Assembly (NCBI GenBank): GCA_021464415.1
Contig: CM038467.1
Location: 8,387,411-8,451,410, forward strand
Length of the DNA stretch: 64,000 nucleotides
Direction: 5' to 3'
Origin: Lonicera japonica
Lineage: Eukaryota; Streptophyta; Magnoliopsida; Dipsacales; Caprifoliaceae
The stretch's first letter is position 1. Every line of letters begins with the position of its first letter. The notes beneath the pieces were generated by a model that ran no database searches, had not been told where the DNA came from, and saw nothing but the letters and a program-made list of their open reading frames with translations. Positions 18,901 to 33,194 of the stretch are shown piece after piece. The position numbers were made by a program, and so were the translations under genes.

Positions 18901-19000
18901 TAACTATATCTCGTGTTCAGAAATATATTGTATTAATTTTATGATTTGTAATTTTATTTTAATTCATATTATAGTAGGTCATGAATGTTACTTAAAAAAA
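15946..19000. other. Gene-free AT-rich region
   Basis: About 3 kb without a supportable gene. Short ORFs here show no recognisable domain. Contains the perfect inverted repeat at 18802-18895. Confidence 0.5.
18802..18895. repeat. Perfect 23-bp inverted repeat
   Basis: Arms 18802-18824 and 18873-18895 are exact reverse complements (ATATTATAAGAAAATTATCA... against its complement) around a loop of about 48 nt. Possibly a tiny foldback element; no gene context. Confidence 0.75.
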
Positions 19001-20555
19001 AGGTAATTAACACTTTTGACCTGTGTTTGACGCACCGGATTAGAGAGTCGAATAGGATTATTTAATCACATTCGTACATGATAAAACAATCTTACCTCTT
19101 GGTGGGATTCATTAATCCCCCTCTTAGTGGGATAATTAGCTTTAATGGGATAAATAATCCGTCTAGATATTCAATCCCGACAAATATCGAACATGGGATA
19201 GGATAAAATTATTATATCCCGTCCTTTTATCCTGCGCGTCAAACACAACCTTAAAGTTTATCACTTTACCACGATCGTCCTAGATCTTTTTTTTTCGGTT
19301 GAAGTATCTCCAAAGTTTGCTCCGCATCCCACACTCGTTTAAAATTGGATGTCCCATTAAAAATGTTGACGAATAACGCATGTGTAAATTTTTTTTTTGG
19401 TATTTATGAATCAAACCCACAAAAAGGGTCATCTTCTTCACAAAAATTAAGGGTAATTATTTATAGCTAAACAGAGAGCAAAGCAAGAGAAAATTTTCAA
19501 TGGTGATTTAATCTCCACAAGTTCCTTTAATGACTTTTTCCTTAGCCATTGACACCGTTGACGATTCAATCTCCTACTTCCATTCTCCTCCACTCGAAGT
19601 ATTGACCTAAAGAACAGCCTTGCTTCAATGAATTTTTCGAGTGACACCTTAGCCTTTATAGAGTAAACGCACTCGAATTAAGATAGGGAGTTTGACATAA
19701 ATTGAACTTTCAGTGGGTTCGCCAAAAGTGTTTTACATAGAAATTAATTAAGAATGGAGATTCCTGCCATTTTCAGTTAAGCTTAAAACAAAGAAGAACA
19801 AAAAGAATGGAAGTAAACGTAAAGTGTGAAGTAAAAAGGATTTGTGAGTGAGCATAGAAAAACAACCCAAAATCTCTTATTTTCCTTTTCACCTTTTAAT
19901 GAAATTCGCTATTGCTATTTAATTGAAAGTTGGAAAAATAAAAAATTAACGATTATTAAGGGCTAAAATTAGGAGTTAAAAGAGGAGAAAATCAAAAGAA
20001 ATAAGCCTTTTTCGGATTAATTTAAATTTGAATTAGAGAGTTTTGTGAGAGACTCTAATTAAAATTCAAATCAAATTCCAAACAACCAACATAAAGCTAC
20101 ACTTGTAATGGCGTTGCAAATGGCGCAATTCCAGTAGTCAGGGAAATAGCCGGTGGTGAAGGATCTGACGGAGTAGTTTGCTATTATAAGTTGCGATTTT
20201 TTTCATGGCTAAGAATAAAGCTTTTTTGTTTTTGTTATGTAGATTTTGGGTTTTAGTTTATAGAGTTTGTATTATGTTGTTTTTGTTTGAGATCTTTATA
20301 GATGAAGAAGAAGATGACCACTCGCCACTTTATTTGAAATACCTAAATTGCCTCTTAACGTAGTCATTCATGTATTTCACGCGTGTTTCATGTATTTCAC
20401 GTGTGTTTTCTGTCAATATTTTTATCGAGACATCTACTTTTAGACAAGTGTAAGATACGGAGCAAACTTTGGAGATGCTTAAGTCAAAAAAAAAAATATC
20501 TAGAACGACAGTAAAAAAAATGGTAAACTTTAAGGGTCAAAAATGCTAATCACCT
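19001..20555. mobile_element. MULE-like element with long terminal inverted repeats
   Basis: The left end AGGTAATTAACACTTTTGACC and the right end (complement AGGTGATTAGCATTTTTGACC) begin inverted repeats that continue about 200 bp inward, including CTCCAAAGTTTGCTCCG on the left (about 19310) and its complement at about 20458. The left repeat is interrupted by a 226-bp MITE. The poly-A flanks obscure any 9-bp duplication. The interior (about 19450-20300) contains no transposase that I recognise. Confidence 0.65.
19022..19247. mobile_element. MITE nested in the left TIR of the MULE-like element
   Basis: Termini TGTGTTTGACGC and GCGTCAAACACA are perfect inverted repeats, flanked by a 3-bp repeat ACC (19019-19021 and 19248-19250). 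Removing the MITE and one ACC restores the MULE repeat as ...TTTTGACCTTAAAG, matching the other arm. The size and 3-bp duplication suggest a PIF/Harbinger-type MITE, although ACC is not the usual TTA/TAA target. Confidence 0.75.
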
Positions 20556-21687
20556 CAAAAAATAAAATAAAAAAATGATTAATGGTTGGTTTGTTTTTTT
20601 CCACCAAGAACAAAAAGTCTAACTCTCTTGTTTTTTTAAAGGTTGCATAATGAAAAAAAAAAGTTTTTTGAAGACACGCCTGTAGAGTGAAAATTTCGTC
20701 CTAAAAAAAATAATGTACAATCACTTGATGCAATTTGCTTTGGTAAATTCAAAATTACTTTGACGTGGGCTGGGTTGGGTTAGGGTGTGAGGGAGAGAAA
20801 AGAAATAGTTTCGTCGACAGGCAAAAGTGAGGCCATTGGCCGGTCTTCGTCTTCTTCATCCTTGCTATGTTGCTCTTAAACAACCACGAGTGATTTCCCT
20901 AATCAAAACGAAATATCTAATAGCTTTCCCTTCTATTCTCAGTTGCCAACAAATGGTTCCTCTGTTGATAACCAGATAACTAACTCCATTTGGTGCTCCA
21001 TTGGTCAGTTGATTTAGTGTGCATTCCACAGAATTGATAAACGCAAGTCCGAAATTTTTTATCGTCAATCTACACAAAATTTTATGAAAAAGTCACCATT
21101 TACACCTCAATTTGATCATCTCGTAGGAAAGACGGTTCTTTTCGGTGGGAACCTACAGAGAGACTATACATATATACCCTTGATTGCCTTACCAAAAGCC
21201 ACATATAAAGATACAAAGCCCGAAAAAACACAGAACACAACAAATCCATGCTATACAACACCAAGATTCCTAAATTGATATATTCACATATACAACGGCA
21301 ACATTCATAATACGATGCAAATTAATAGCTTCTAATTCCAAGAGAAAACAAAAGCTTGAAACAAACGAGTACTAAAAGATCGAATTTTCACAGATCTGAT
21401 TGGGAATTACAATGATCAAGTCCAAGTTTGATCCCTTTTACAAAACTAACCACAACATAACTTTCATATCCAATTTCACAAAAACATATAGTTCCTTATA
21501 ATGATTTAAAGTTACAAAAACGGGTGAATAAATATCTTCTCTGTCAAGGATTTCAACTAAACACACCCTCTCGACTCTCAACTAAATTCCACTTGCCCGT
21601 GAGATTCTTTTATATGTACCAACATACCACTAGCTTTGATTCAATATACCTACTGACTACCTAGTAATCCACCAGAGCCAACCGCAT
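20556..21687. other. Intergenic, 3' side of the C48 protease gene
   Basis: No gene seen. ORFs here are short and without domains. The last few hundred bases are probably 3' UTR of the protease gene on the minus strand. Confidence 0.4.
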
Positions 21688-21788
21688 TCACTCACAATAT
21701 GATTCGAGTCTCTTATGGAAGTTTTCCATATCTTCAGTAGTAAACCAGTCTTCCTTCATCTACAACATAAAGTGCGTCCGCGTGTATG

Positions 21789-21819
<31 letters not shown>

Positions 21820-23524
21820 TTGCATCACATAAGATAATAATAGCAGATAGGATGTGGGACAAAAGAACTCACGAAGTAAGGGTAGCCCTCGGATAAGCTG
21901 AAATTTTCAGGTGCGCGCTCCATGAATAGATTCATATAGTAAAGAACATAATTCCCACATTCCTCACCATTTCTCTGCTGCGGAACCTGGAAATCAATAG
22001 TTCAGTCTCACAAGTCAGCATTTACGAAACCAAATAAAAACGAGTGAGTCAAAAGTCACCTTAGGAATCAAAAGAGGAATCTTATAAATCAGCTTCTTGT
22101 CCTCTGGCCTCTCCTCTGATTTATAAATGTCTAACACAAACCTGGGAAACAGAAGAAAAACAGAAATACACAAGTATAAGATTCAGAAATATTTGGAAGT
22201 AAAAGCAAAGACACAGGTCAATTGGTAATTTTGACAACAAAAAAAGTACAATAAGATGGCATATAATAAAAATTACTTTCTTATCCCTGGTTCGAGCCGC
22301 TTAGGTTCTGCCAATTGCATCGAGTCCAGCAATAACATGCAGGGAGTTGTGGTTTCTGAATTTATATCTTCGCCAAAGTTACAAAAGACCAAGAGGCTCC
22401 AGTGAGACCTACAGAAATGGCTCCTCGATTAAAAGATAAACCCCATCCAACGAGAATAAAGCTTATAGTTGCCCAATCACCTAACAAGTACCTACCACTG
22501 AATAATGGGAACAAAGACATATTTTCTAGAGAAGATCTTCTTCCTTTTAATCCAATTCAACACCTTATCTTTGTTATAGTCCTTTGTGTACAAGGAATAC
22601 CACAAGGAATCTAAGTACGCAAATGAACTCCTTTTCTCTTCTGGAAAGCTCCTCCATAAGTTCCTATATGATCAAGAAAATTATACTCGTAAGAATAGCT
22701 GACACAATGACAACGGCTTTTTTTCCACGGCAGTTAGTAGAAAACTAGAACTTACTCCAAGTAGAGCTCAAGAGTGTTGGAGTTTAACTTCTCTTGTTGT
22801 TGGGCGTTGGTATCATTGCAGTTCATTCTTCTTTTTGATTGTCCGCGGCAGCGAAGGGGACGTGGAGAAGTTTGTTCAGAATCATTCAACTCTTCATCAA
22901 CTTGTTTTTTACTTTTTCGGCACGCACGTCCAACCACAGGTGGAAGCTGAGTTGCATGTTCTTCCTCTGTAATTTGGTCTCCACAAGATTCTGTATCTGT
23001 CACAAATTCAACAATCATTCTCTTCATATTTTATTGGCTATAAACACGTAAGATTAAATTATATTGATCAAGGACTTCCTGACTTACTACTGAATCACCA
23101 ATGCAATGCAGTAAACAATCAACACCGCAAATGACAATGGAAGGAGGGATATTTGAAATACCAATTGTCCAAATTTTGGATAAAAGCATAAAACAGTCAG
23201 TTGTGTGGTAGTAATTTCGAGGAATTATTATACATTTGTTCATGCTTATGCTCTGAAGTATAATCTCTTTTTATTTGTTTAAATTGACAAAGCAGAGACA
23301 TATATATTATATATATACAATATTAACTTGATATAACATAAGAATAATAAAATTATTTTCTGATATCATACATGAAAAGTGAGAAATTGTATCAATTTAG
23401 AGGATTAATAAGTAGATGTTAAAGTAAAAACATTTGATAGCTAAGCTGGGTAATGAAATATACCGGTTATCTTCTAAATTACAAATCAAATCAAATGAAA
23501 ACCCTAAATTACAAATATACATAT

Positions 23525-23556
<32 letters not shown>

Positions 23557-23736
23557 GCCAGAGGTCGACACAGTCCGTATATATCTTTTAAAAAAGAAAG
23601 CATAATGGATAAGAAGAGAGGGAAAACCCTAACTAATTTAAGAAGAAATAATAATAATAATACCAGAAAGGTTAGAGACAATAATAACGGCAGAAGCTAC
23701 TGGTGCTCCACTCTTCCTCCGCTTTGGCCTTCCCAT
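21688..23736 (-). CDS. Ulp1-like cysteine protease (peptidase family C48)
   Basis: Predicted protease for a ubiquitin-like modifier (SUMO or similar), likely nuclear. Coding exons: 23664-23736, 22756-22996, 22496-22663, 22277-22408, 22060-22141, 21873-21986 and 21688-21759; total 882 nt = 293 aa with consistent phases. The basic N-terminus MGRPKRRKSG could be a nuclear signal and is followed by a variable region. The C48 domain shows AYLDSLWYSLYTKDYNKDKV, KYVFVPIIQWSHWSLLVF with catalytic His163, MLLLDS with Asp189, and VPQQRNGEECGNYVLYYMNL with oxyanion Gln236 and nucleophile Cys242. The whole catalytic set is present, so it should be active. Exon 1 and its junction are the least certain part; phase and donor fit, but cDNA is lacking. 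An (AG)n repeat lies in the last intron (21792-21819). It resembles a small plant Ulp1 subgroup; the exact substrate is unknown. Confidence 0.85.
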
Positions 23737-24031
23737 GGGGGAAAGGAAAGGAAACCTACCAACCTGACCCCTTCTTCGTATATAATATATATATATATAT
23801 ATCTACTCTATTTTACGCCTTCCTACTTGAGAGTGCCGTTTCCTCTTACTCTAGTAGCACCACCACCGGTAATACTACTTCCACTTTTACTAGTTTCGGT
23901 TTTAAATCCCTTCCCCGATTATTCTTTTTTTTTTTTTTTTAAGGGAAAAAAAATATATACATACACGGACAATTCTTATTAAACAACTACTACTAGGCGC
24001 TTGTGCAACTCTCGTTGATTTATTAATATTA
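23737..24031. other. Upstream region of the C48 protease gene
   Basis: 5' flank with (AT)n near 23780-23800 and a T-run near 23926-23940. Promoter expected here; no specific box called. Confidence 0.4.
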
Positions 24032-24561
24032 GGGTTTGTTTGATTTTTTATTTTTTTTTATATGGAAAATATTATTTTTTTTTACTTGATTTAACAATTT
24101 AAAGTATTTGATTGAATTTTTTTTATAGAAAAAATATTTTTTCACTTTTATTCACATACTCACATTTTTCACCAAAACAAGGAAAATATTTTCTTTAGAT
24201 GGGCTTGTATTTATTTTCTAGCCAATTGCATACTTTTTGAGACAAAATTTTACCTATTTTTCATATTAAAAATACTATAACTTAAAATTCAAAATTTAAT
24301 AAAAAAATAATATTTAAATATACTAATCAAGATCAATTAAACAAGATCTATCATGACTATAAAATTATGTCAAAAAAAACTACCCATAATTTTTTCTACA
24401 TTAAAAATGCTATAATACCACTAATATTTTTCGGGTAAGAAAATTAAGGCAATCAAACACATTTAATTGACATTTTTCATGCAACTCAATTCTATGCAAT
24501 TCAATTACCTGAAACTGATTTTCTTTCCATGCAAATTCGATACTTGCAATCAAACGCACCC
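24032..24561. mobile_element. PIF/Harbinger-type MITE, TSD TTA
   Basis: Ends GGGTTTGTTTGATT and AATCAAACGCACCC (complement GGGTGCGTTTGATT) are flanked on both sides by TTA (24029-24031 and 24562-24564), the PIF/Harbinger target. 530 bp, AT-rich, no coding. Confidence 0.75.
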
Positions 24562-24656
24562 TTATTATTATTTTTTTCAAGGCTGTAACTTATAGATTTA
24601 AAGAAAAACTAGAATCAATAGAAAAGTATTTGGGATGTATATGTTAGTAATTAATA

Positions 24657-25533
24657 GGGGTGGCATTTTGTATCATAATTATCGTACTAAACTACACTTA
24701 AGTTTAATAATTGTACAGTACTAATCGGTGTTGTACTCTACCAAAATATTATAGTACAATAATGGTATTGAAAATCAATATTGATAATATACGGTACAGT
24801 ACCATACCAAATTGTATCTATACTATCAAAATATCAAATACAAAATATTCATAATTAACTTCACAAACATGATACAACAAACAATCTAGATTATATGATC
24901 TTTAATCTCTAGTAACTTTAGAGTTTCGTAATCTATCAAGTACTATCTACGAAACCACCCTTTCTCCTCCATTCTCTCTATTTGCTATTATAGTTTTCGT
25001 TTCCTCTTATTTATTTCGACTTTTCACATAATTCTCTTTATTCGTTTCCCTTCAAGCATATGTTATTTATTTGAATATGAAAATGGCTAATTGATTTGAA
25101 TTAATTACTTAATTTGACCCAAAATGACACCCAAGATCCAAAGTAAGCCATGTTAATGAGTTCAAACACTGAACAACCATATTGTTGTAATGCTACCCAT
25201 TTAATTATTCTTTTTTTTTTGCCTTTTTAAAGTGTTAAAAATGAAACAATGCTTATATAGTTTAAATCATAATTTGAATAGTAAACTCGAATTTTATTAA
25301 AATAATAGCTATTGTATTATAATCATGAACTAAATGATACAATTTATATTTTATTAAAGTGGCAGAACCTGGTAGGATGTTATGTTGGAAAAAAAATTTA
25401 AAAATAAATAAATAAATTGATTTTTTGGCAATATATTGTACTATACCAAAATTTTAGGTATACTAAAATTTTGAAATGGTATTATATTTTCAGTACGGTA
25501 CACGATATATACGGTATTTTACCAAATCCACCC
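24657..25533. mobile_element. Probable hAT-type MITE with GGGTGG ends
   Basis: Left end GGGGTGGCATTTTGTATCAT; right end with ACGGTATTTTACCAAATCCACCC, roughly its complement. The interior repeats GGTAT/ATACC and TACGGTA/TACCGTA words, as in plant hAT MITEs of the GGGTGGCA class. The flanks share only a rough match (AGTAATTA and AACAATTA). Confidence 0.5.
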
Positions 25534-26781
25534 TTAACAATTAGTGTGCAAAATGTTTAGAATTTTGGCAAAATTTTTAGGTAACTAAATTTAATGGAAA
25601 ACTATTTCAAACTGTTTGATTCTAATTATTTTCTAAATAGAAAGGGACGAGAGATAACTTAGTGCCAGGTAAGTTTTCACTTATCCTCAAGGGGATGGGT
25701 TCAAATCCTATTAGAGGGTAAGTGTGAAAACACTATTGATCCTCTTCAAAAAAAAATTCTAAATACAAAATGTGTAATTTTTTTTGTGTGCAATTACAAT
25801 GTCCATCGAATATTTGTGAATGATAAGTTATTCTTCAATTTTTGGCGTTTTGTTGGCCACTTTTTTACCTTTTTTTAATTATGTTGAGCATCGTTGCAAG
25901 GAGAAGACTCGAACCATAACCGAAATACTGAAATTGAATGCATAACTGTGTTCTTCTCAAACACATTTAAGTGCTAACATTTTTCATTTATTTAAAGAAG
26001 GGGTTTGGGGGAAGAAGTAAAGTTACGTTACGAATATGTGGCTCATAATTTGTCTCTAATGATACACCACCGGAAATCTGTAATATCGTGTGAAGTTAAA
26101 ATTTTGAGGTAGGGTCTTTCTCATAAATGTTCATTTGGGAAGAATCGAGTTAAAAGTTAAATGGGATAGAATGATACTAGTTTAAAATAATTTCTTACCA
26201 TGATTTAGCTTTGACTTCAGAGAAAAGTACTTTTAACAGAAAAGCTCAGGCTTTAGGTTGAGCAAATCAAACTTGAAAAATTGCACTGCAAAATTGTGTT
26301 TTAAAAAGATATACCGCCTAATCAACCCATCGATTAAGGCAACACTCCAGCAAATAAACCTGTATACAGAGCAAGGAGTCGACTCAATCTCCGATACAGA
26401 ATTGAATCCAATACATCAACAGATTGATTACTCTAATAAGATCAGTGTATCTGTAAGATTGCCAGGTCGGTGATAAACAAAAGCTACATCAACAATTGAT
26501 GTAGCCTGAAGTAAAGAAAGGGACCATCCATAGCCAAACACAAGTTAATGAACCCAACTGAGATTTAAATGAATTAAGGAACTTGAAAAACACGCTATAA
26601 CATTAGGATAGCTCTTAAATCGAAGGGCAAAAATGTTATCATTTAAATAACTTGTGTGAGATGTAAAATAGTTCCGACTCCAACAACTTCAGCAAAATAT
26701 TAAAATGTTCTCACGATACTGGAAACCAGGAAAAATGAGAAATCTTTGAACTTTCTTATATCAGACTGCTGAATATAATAT
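25534..26781. other. Intergenic, 3' side of RPL17
   Basis: No gene seen. A 10-bp perfect hairpin with a 3-nt loop (GCTACATCAA, CAA, TTGATGTAGC) lies at about 26482-26504. Confidence 0.4.
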
Positions 26782-29286
<2,505 letters not shown>

Positions 29287-29350
29287 GACTGCCGCCTTAG
29301 CTGGAGCTTGTGGATGTCTCTCTCAGGTAAACCAAATGAGAAAATGATAG

Positions 29351-29510
29351 TTAGGGTTTCGGTATTTGAGAGAGGAGGAGGTTAAGGGTTTTTAGTTGTT
29401 GGGTTTGGAATTAGCTTTTCCGAATAACCCATCTATTTTCATTTATCTAAAACAGGGCCTCGGTTTTATGTGAAAAAAATGGGCCTCCGACCAGGTCCTT
29501 GGATTGGGCT
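29351..29510 (-). promoter_or_regulatory. RPL17 promoter motifs: telo-box and site II elements
   Basis: AAACCCTAA (telo-box, complement of 29351-29359) lies about 65 bp upstream of the ATG. TGGGCC (29480-29485) and TGGGCT (29505-29510) are site II (TGGGCY) elements. The pairing of telo-box and site II is a known signature of plant ribosomal-protein promoters bound by TCP and telo-box factors, which supports this as the RPL17 promoter. Confidence 0.65.
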
Positions 29511-30323
29511 TACACCATTTCCCTGGAGGCTAAGACCACAGTTTTTCTTTTCAATCATGTTGCGTCTTTTTCACATATTTTAAAATTACCGGATTTGATA
29601 ATTTATATAATTGTAAAATATTATAATTTATTAATTATTTATTCTTGTCGCTATAGAATTTTACAATCAAAATCAAAAGATTTTTAAATTCCTATCTTCT
29701 TTTGTATGATTGGGAAAGGTTTAAAAGCAACTAGATAACATACTAGAATATTTTAAAATATAATTAAATATATAGCACTTGCCATTATCGTATTAAAAAT
29801 ATCCAATTTTACATATTAAATATAATGTGTTTAACTAGCTGTGTTTGAGATATTTCTATGAATTTTATATGTTAAATTCATTTTTTTTATCTCAAATTAA
29901 TAATCAAATATTTATATTATAGTGTTCCAATTAAAGTTTAATTTTAAATAAATCAATTTATCTTTTGTATGAGAAATATATGATAAATAAGAAGAGCATA
30001 CAAAAGATGACAATGAAAAAGCGAAATGTCGAACGTTTCATATTATGTACAGATTTGATAAAGGGATTTGATATTGTGTAGAAATTTGATGAAGGGGTTT
30101 GATTTTGATAAGAGAGAGCTTTTGATGATGAAGATATTGGGCTATGAAATTATACATTAGTCTTCATACTAAATATATCCGGATTTTTAAAATCCTAACT
30201 TTTTGAGAGGATTTTAAAATCCACTAATCCACGGGATTTTATAATTTTACAAAATTTTAAAATATTGTAATTTATCCTAAAAGAACAACACTGAATTATC
30301 TAAATCACATGATTTTCGGCCAT
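29511..30323. other. Intergenic, no gene seen
   Basis: AT-rich sequence upstream of RPL17 up to the hAT element. No coding evidence. Confidence 0.5.
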
Positions 30324-31229
30324 TAGTGGCGGACTCATGAACTTAACTAACCAGGGGCAAATTTTAAAACACATAAAAGTATATTCTAAAGCTATAAAAT
30401 TTAACCACAAGCATAATCAGATTAATAGTTGTTAAAGTAATAAAACCTAAATCAGCAAACATTGACATTGTATTAAACAAAACCCTTTTGGCCCATTGGT
30501 TGTTAAAGTAATAAATTGATTAAAAAACTAGTTAATTTTATTGACAATTTCAAAATAATAAACTTCAAATGTACCATCTAAATAATAAATTTCATGAATA
30601 AAAAATATAATATCTCTCCCAAAAGATAATTTAATACACCTACTATAATTAATATTTTAAATTAAGTATTTAGACTTAATTCCAAAATCACCAAATATTC
30701 AACAATTTATCAATATTTCAAGAAATACACTTAACATTATACAACTAATCAAAAAATATAACTCATATCGTGCAAGTAAATAATCAATAAATAAATTTAT
30801 ACCTAAAATTAAAAAGGTAGATATAAGAAAATAAATACCTTGAAAAGTTGAAATGAGAAGTGTAGAGTGGGAGGGGTGGTCGGATGGAGGATTAGTAGTG
30901 GCCGACTGGACGGTTTCCGGAAGAATAAGAGAATATGAAGAAACAAAACTATGGAAAAGTGAAGAATGGAAGGGATAGAACCAATAATGTGAAATATATG
31001 AAAAGAGGGACGGTCTGGCAGTGGATTTAAAATGGAAATTTTGTAATGCCCTTTAAAGTTTTTCCCTTTACAATTAGGCACCCTTAAGTATAATTTTATG
31101 CACATAAGTCCTTATATATTTTTTCCCCAAAAATACCCCATATATAGTTTAAAAAAATGAAATCCAATGAGGGGCGCCTGCCCCCCATACCGAGGCACCC
31201 CTCCTGCCCCTATGTAGGAACATCCCTGG
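30324..31229 (-). mobile_element. Second Tip100-like hAT element (degenerate)
   Basis: Read on the minus strand it aligns with the element at 8635-9396: both share CAGGG...GGGGCAGG near the start, then GGACTTATGTGCATAAAA, a CT-rich leader with a donor-like AAG|GTATTT, and a tail with TTTTATAGCTTTA...TTTGCCCC ending at a degraded CCGCCACTA. The flanks TCGGCCAT and CTTGCCAT are only partly alike. No transposase. Confidence 0.65.
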
Positions 31230-32107
31230 CTTGCCATGATCTTTTTTTCGCATTCTTGAGTGCACCCGCGCTTTAAAAATTACCAATGTGTTAGAGCATC
31301 CACATTGTAATTGTAAAATTTAGAGCCAAATTTTTAAAAAAAAATTACTAAGTTTTAGATTATACATAGTGAGTATGGCATAAAAAAAACTCATACGAGC
31401 GTCCTTTCCCTATATCAATTTTGAGCTAAAAAAAATTAAGAAAACGCTTCACTTGTATGAAGCATTTTTTAATTTATTTTTTTTAACTCTTTCTAATGCT
31501 GTGTGGTGCATAATTTTCTTAAATTATATTTTTGATCCTACAATTTTGTAACTCATACTATTTTTTTTAAAGACAAAATATATTTATATGGTTTGTATTA
31601 AAAAAAAAAGTCTACTAAGTTCTAATTTTAAATGAAAGGTTCAAAAAATGCTTTGCCACATCAAATATTTATTTCAACACTCATTCATTGTGATGATGAC
31701 ATATTAATTTTTCAAAAGTAAAAATCATTGTGTTTTTTACTTATAATTTTCAAATACCATATCATTGAGGCCAATGACAATTATTCATGCATCCATAGTC
31801 TTTTAGGTCTTTAAATGGAGCAAATTGTAGGGTAGGTTACATGCATTCTAAGCATTCAAGAGAAATAAAATTACATTTTCATTATTCTTAGCATTTTTCT
31901 ACTTGTTTTCAATTTACGATCATTCTCATTCTATGCCTTCTTCAACTTTTGTGTAAGTGTTTTTTAATATATTCTTTTTTTATAATCTTGTAGTTTTCTA
32001 AATTGTTCTTATAGTAAAATAGTATTTTAAGAAAAATTATCATAGATGTTATTTGTCGGATGTTTAATAAATAAGCTACAAATCGAAGTAAGAAAGATAA
32101 AGCATCT

Positions 32108-32551
32108 ATGTCTACACCTACAGAAAGGTGTGAATCTCCAAGAGTGAGTACTAGTGGATGTGGTTCATTACGGATAAGGAGAGAGTCATCGATCACGCCG
32201 ACTAGAGCCAGTTCAACTGAGACCTCAAGGAACTTCAACGAGCAATCTAAAATTAAAGAAATATCGTACAACCTTCGAGTTATTGATGATGATACTGGGA
32301 TACGTATCACAAAACAATACACCTGTTTAGCAAATTATGTTCCTACAAATACTGTTGATTATAATGCGGCTGGTAATATATACGACTTACGCGGTAATTG
32401 GGTTGGCCTAAGTAAAATTTATCACGAGATTCTTACGAACAACCCAGAAGTCAAATTTATTATTAATCAAAGTGGTTGGTCTCAACTGTGGCAATTTGAG
32501 ATACCTAGATCGAACCCTAAAACTGTTAGTTCAATTATACAACGTGGTTAA
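32108..32551 (+). CDS. Unrecognised 147-aa ORF inside the Harbinger-like element
   Basis: An intact ORF of 147 codons in otherwise very AT-rich DNA, starting MSTPTERCESPRVS with a Ser/Thr/Arg-rich, probably disordered N-terminal half and a more ordered second half (LRGNWVGLSKIYHEILTNN, SGWSQLWQFEIPRSNP). A pyrimidine-rich leader lies just upstream (31900-31960). I do not recognise the family. It is not the DDE transposase, nor clearly the Myb/SANT second ORF of Harbinger elements, although that position would fit. It could equally be a captured host exon or one exon of a longer gene. Real coding status is uncertain. Confidence 0.4.
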   Translation: MSTPTERCESPRVSTSGCGSLRIRRESSITPTRASSTETSRNFNEQSKIKEISYNLRVIDDDTGIRITKQYTCLANYVPTNTVDYNAAGNIYDLRGNWVGLSKIYHEILTNNPEVKFIINQSGWSQLWQFEIPRSNPKTVSSIIQRG

Positions 32552-33194
32552 ATAAGACTCATACTTTTTACCTTCCTATTTGATTTTACATTTGCAGCAA
32601 GTAAATAAAAACTTTATTTTTACATTCTTTAATTATGAACTTTAATTTATTTATAATACTTGAATTATTGACTTACAGGCTTCCTTTGTATAAAATAATT
32701 TTTTTGCATCTATCTTCTCACCTTTTTTAAGGGATGCTTGTGTGGTGGCAAGCGCATTTGCATAATCATCACATAAGTTTATAAATGATGATCCACTATA
32801 TTCAAGAATAAATCATGAACATTTAGTATTTTGAGACGTTGTTGACAAATCAAACTTTTTGTGATATTTCAAAATATGGAAACATTGATCAAAATGCAAA
32901 TTGCTTACCCTTTTATAATAAGTAAGATTCCTGAGCCATATTAATCTGTATTGCAGTAGAAAAATATTCAATCAAAATTAATTCAATTAAACTTTAGTTA
33001 ATTTAAATATAAAAAGTTAAAATTCCTTTACCACATCCATTTCATTTGTTTGACTAGTTTGATATTGTATATCATACGAAAGTTTTGTAATATACGACTT
33101 AAAAGCTGTACTTATAGTACGATAGCGTAACTGAAGATATCCTGAAGGCCTTTTCATTAACAATCCCAGTCTGTTTATAATACTCAACTGTAAT

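Noticed and set aside
23031..23243. Extra coding exon in intron 1 of the C48 protease gene (open frame ending RVYSQ)
   Set aside because: No resemblance to C48 proteins, and direct joining of 23664 to 22996 gives a consistent phase. Not excluded without cDNA.
23434..23982. 182-codon ORF on the plus strand
   Set aside because: Antisense to exon 1 and the 5' flank of the C48 protease; composed of Ile/Tyr runs from (TA)n and low-complexity repeats.
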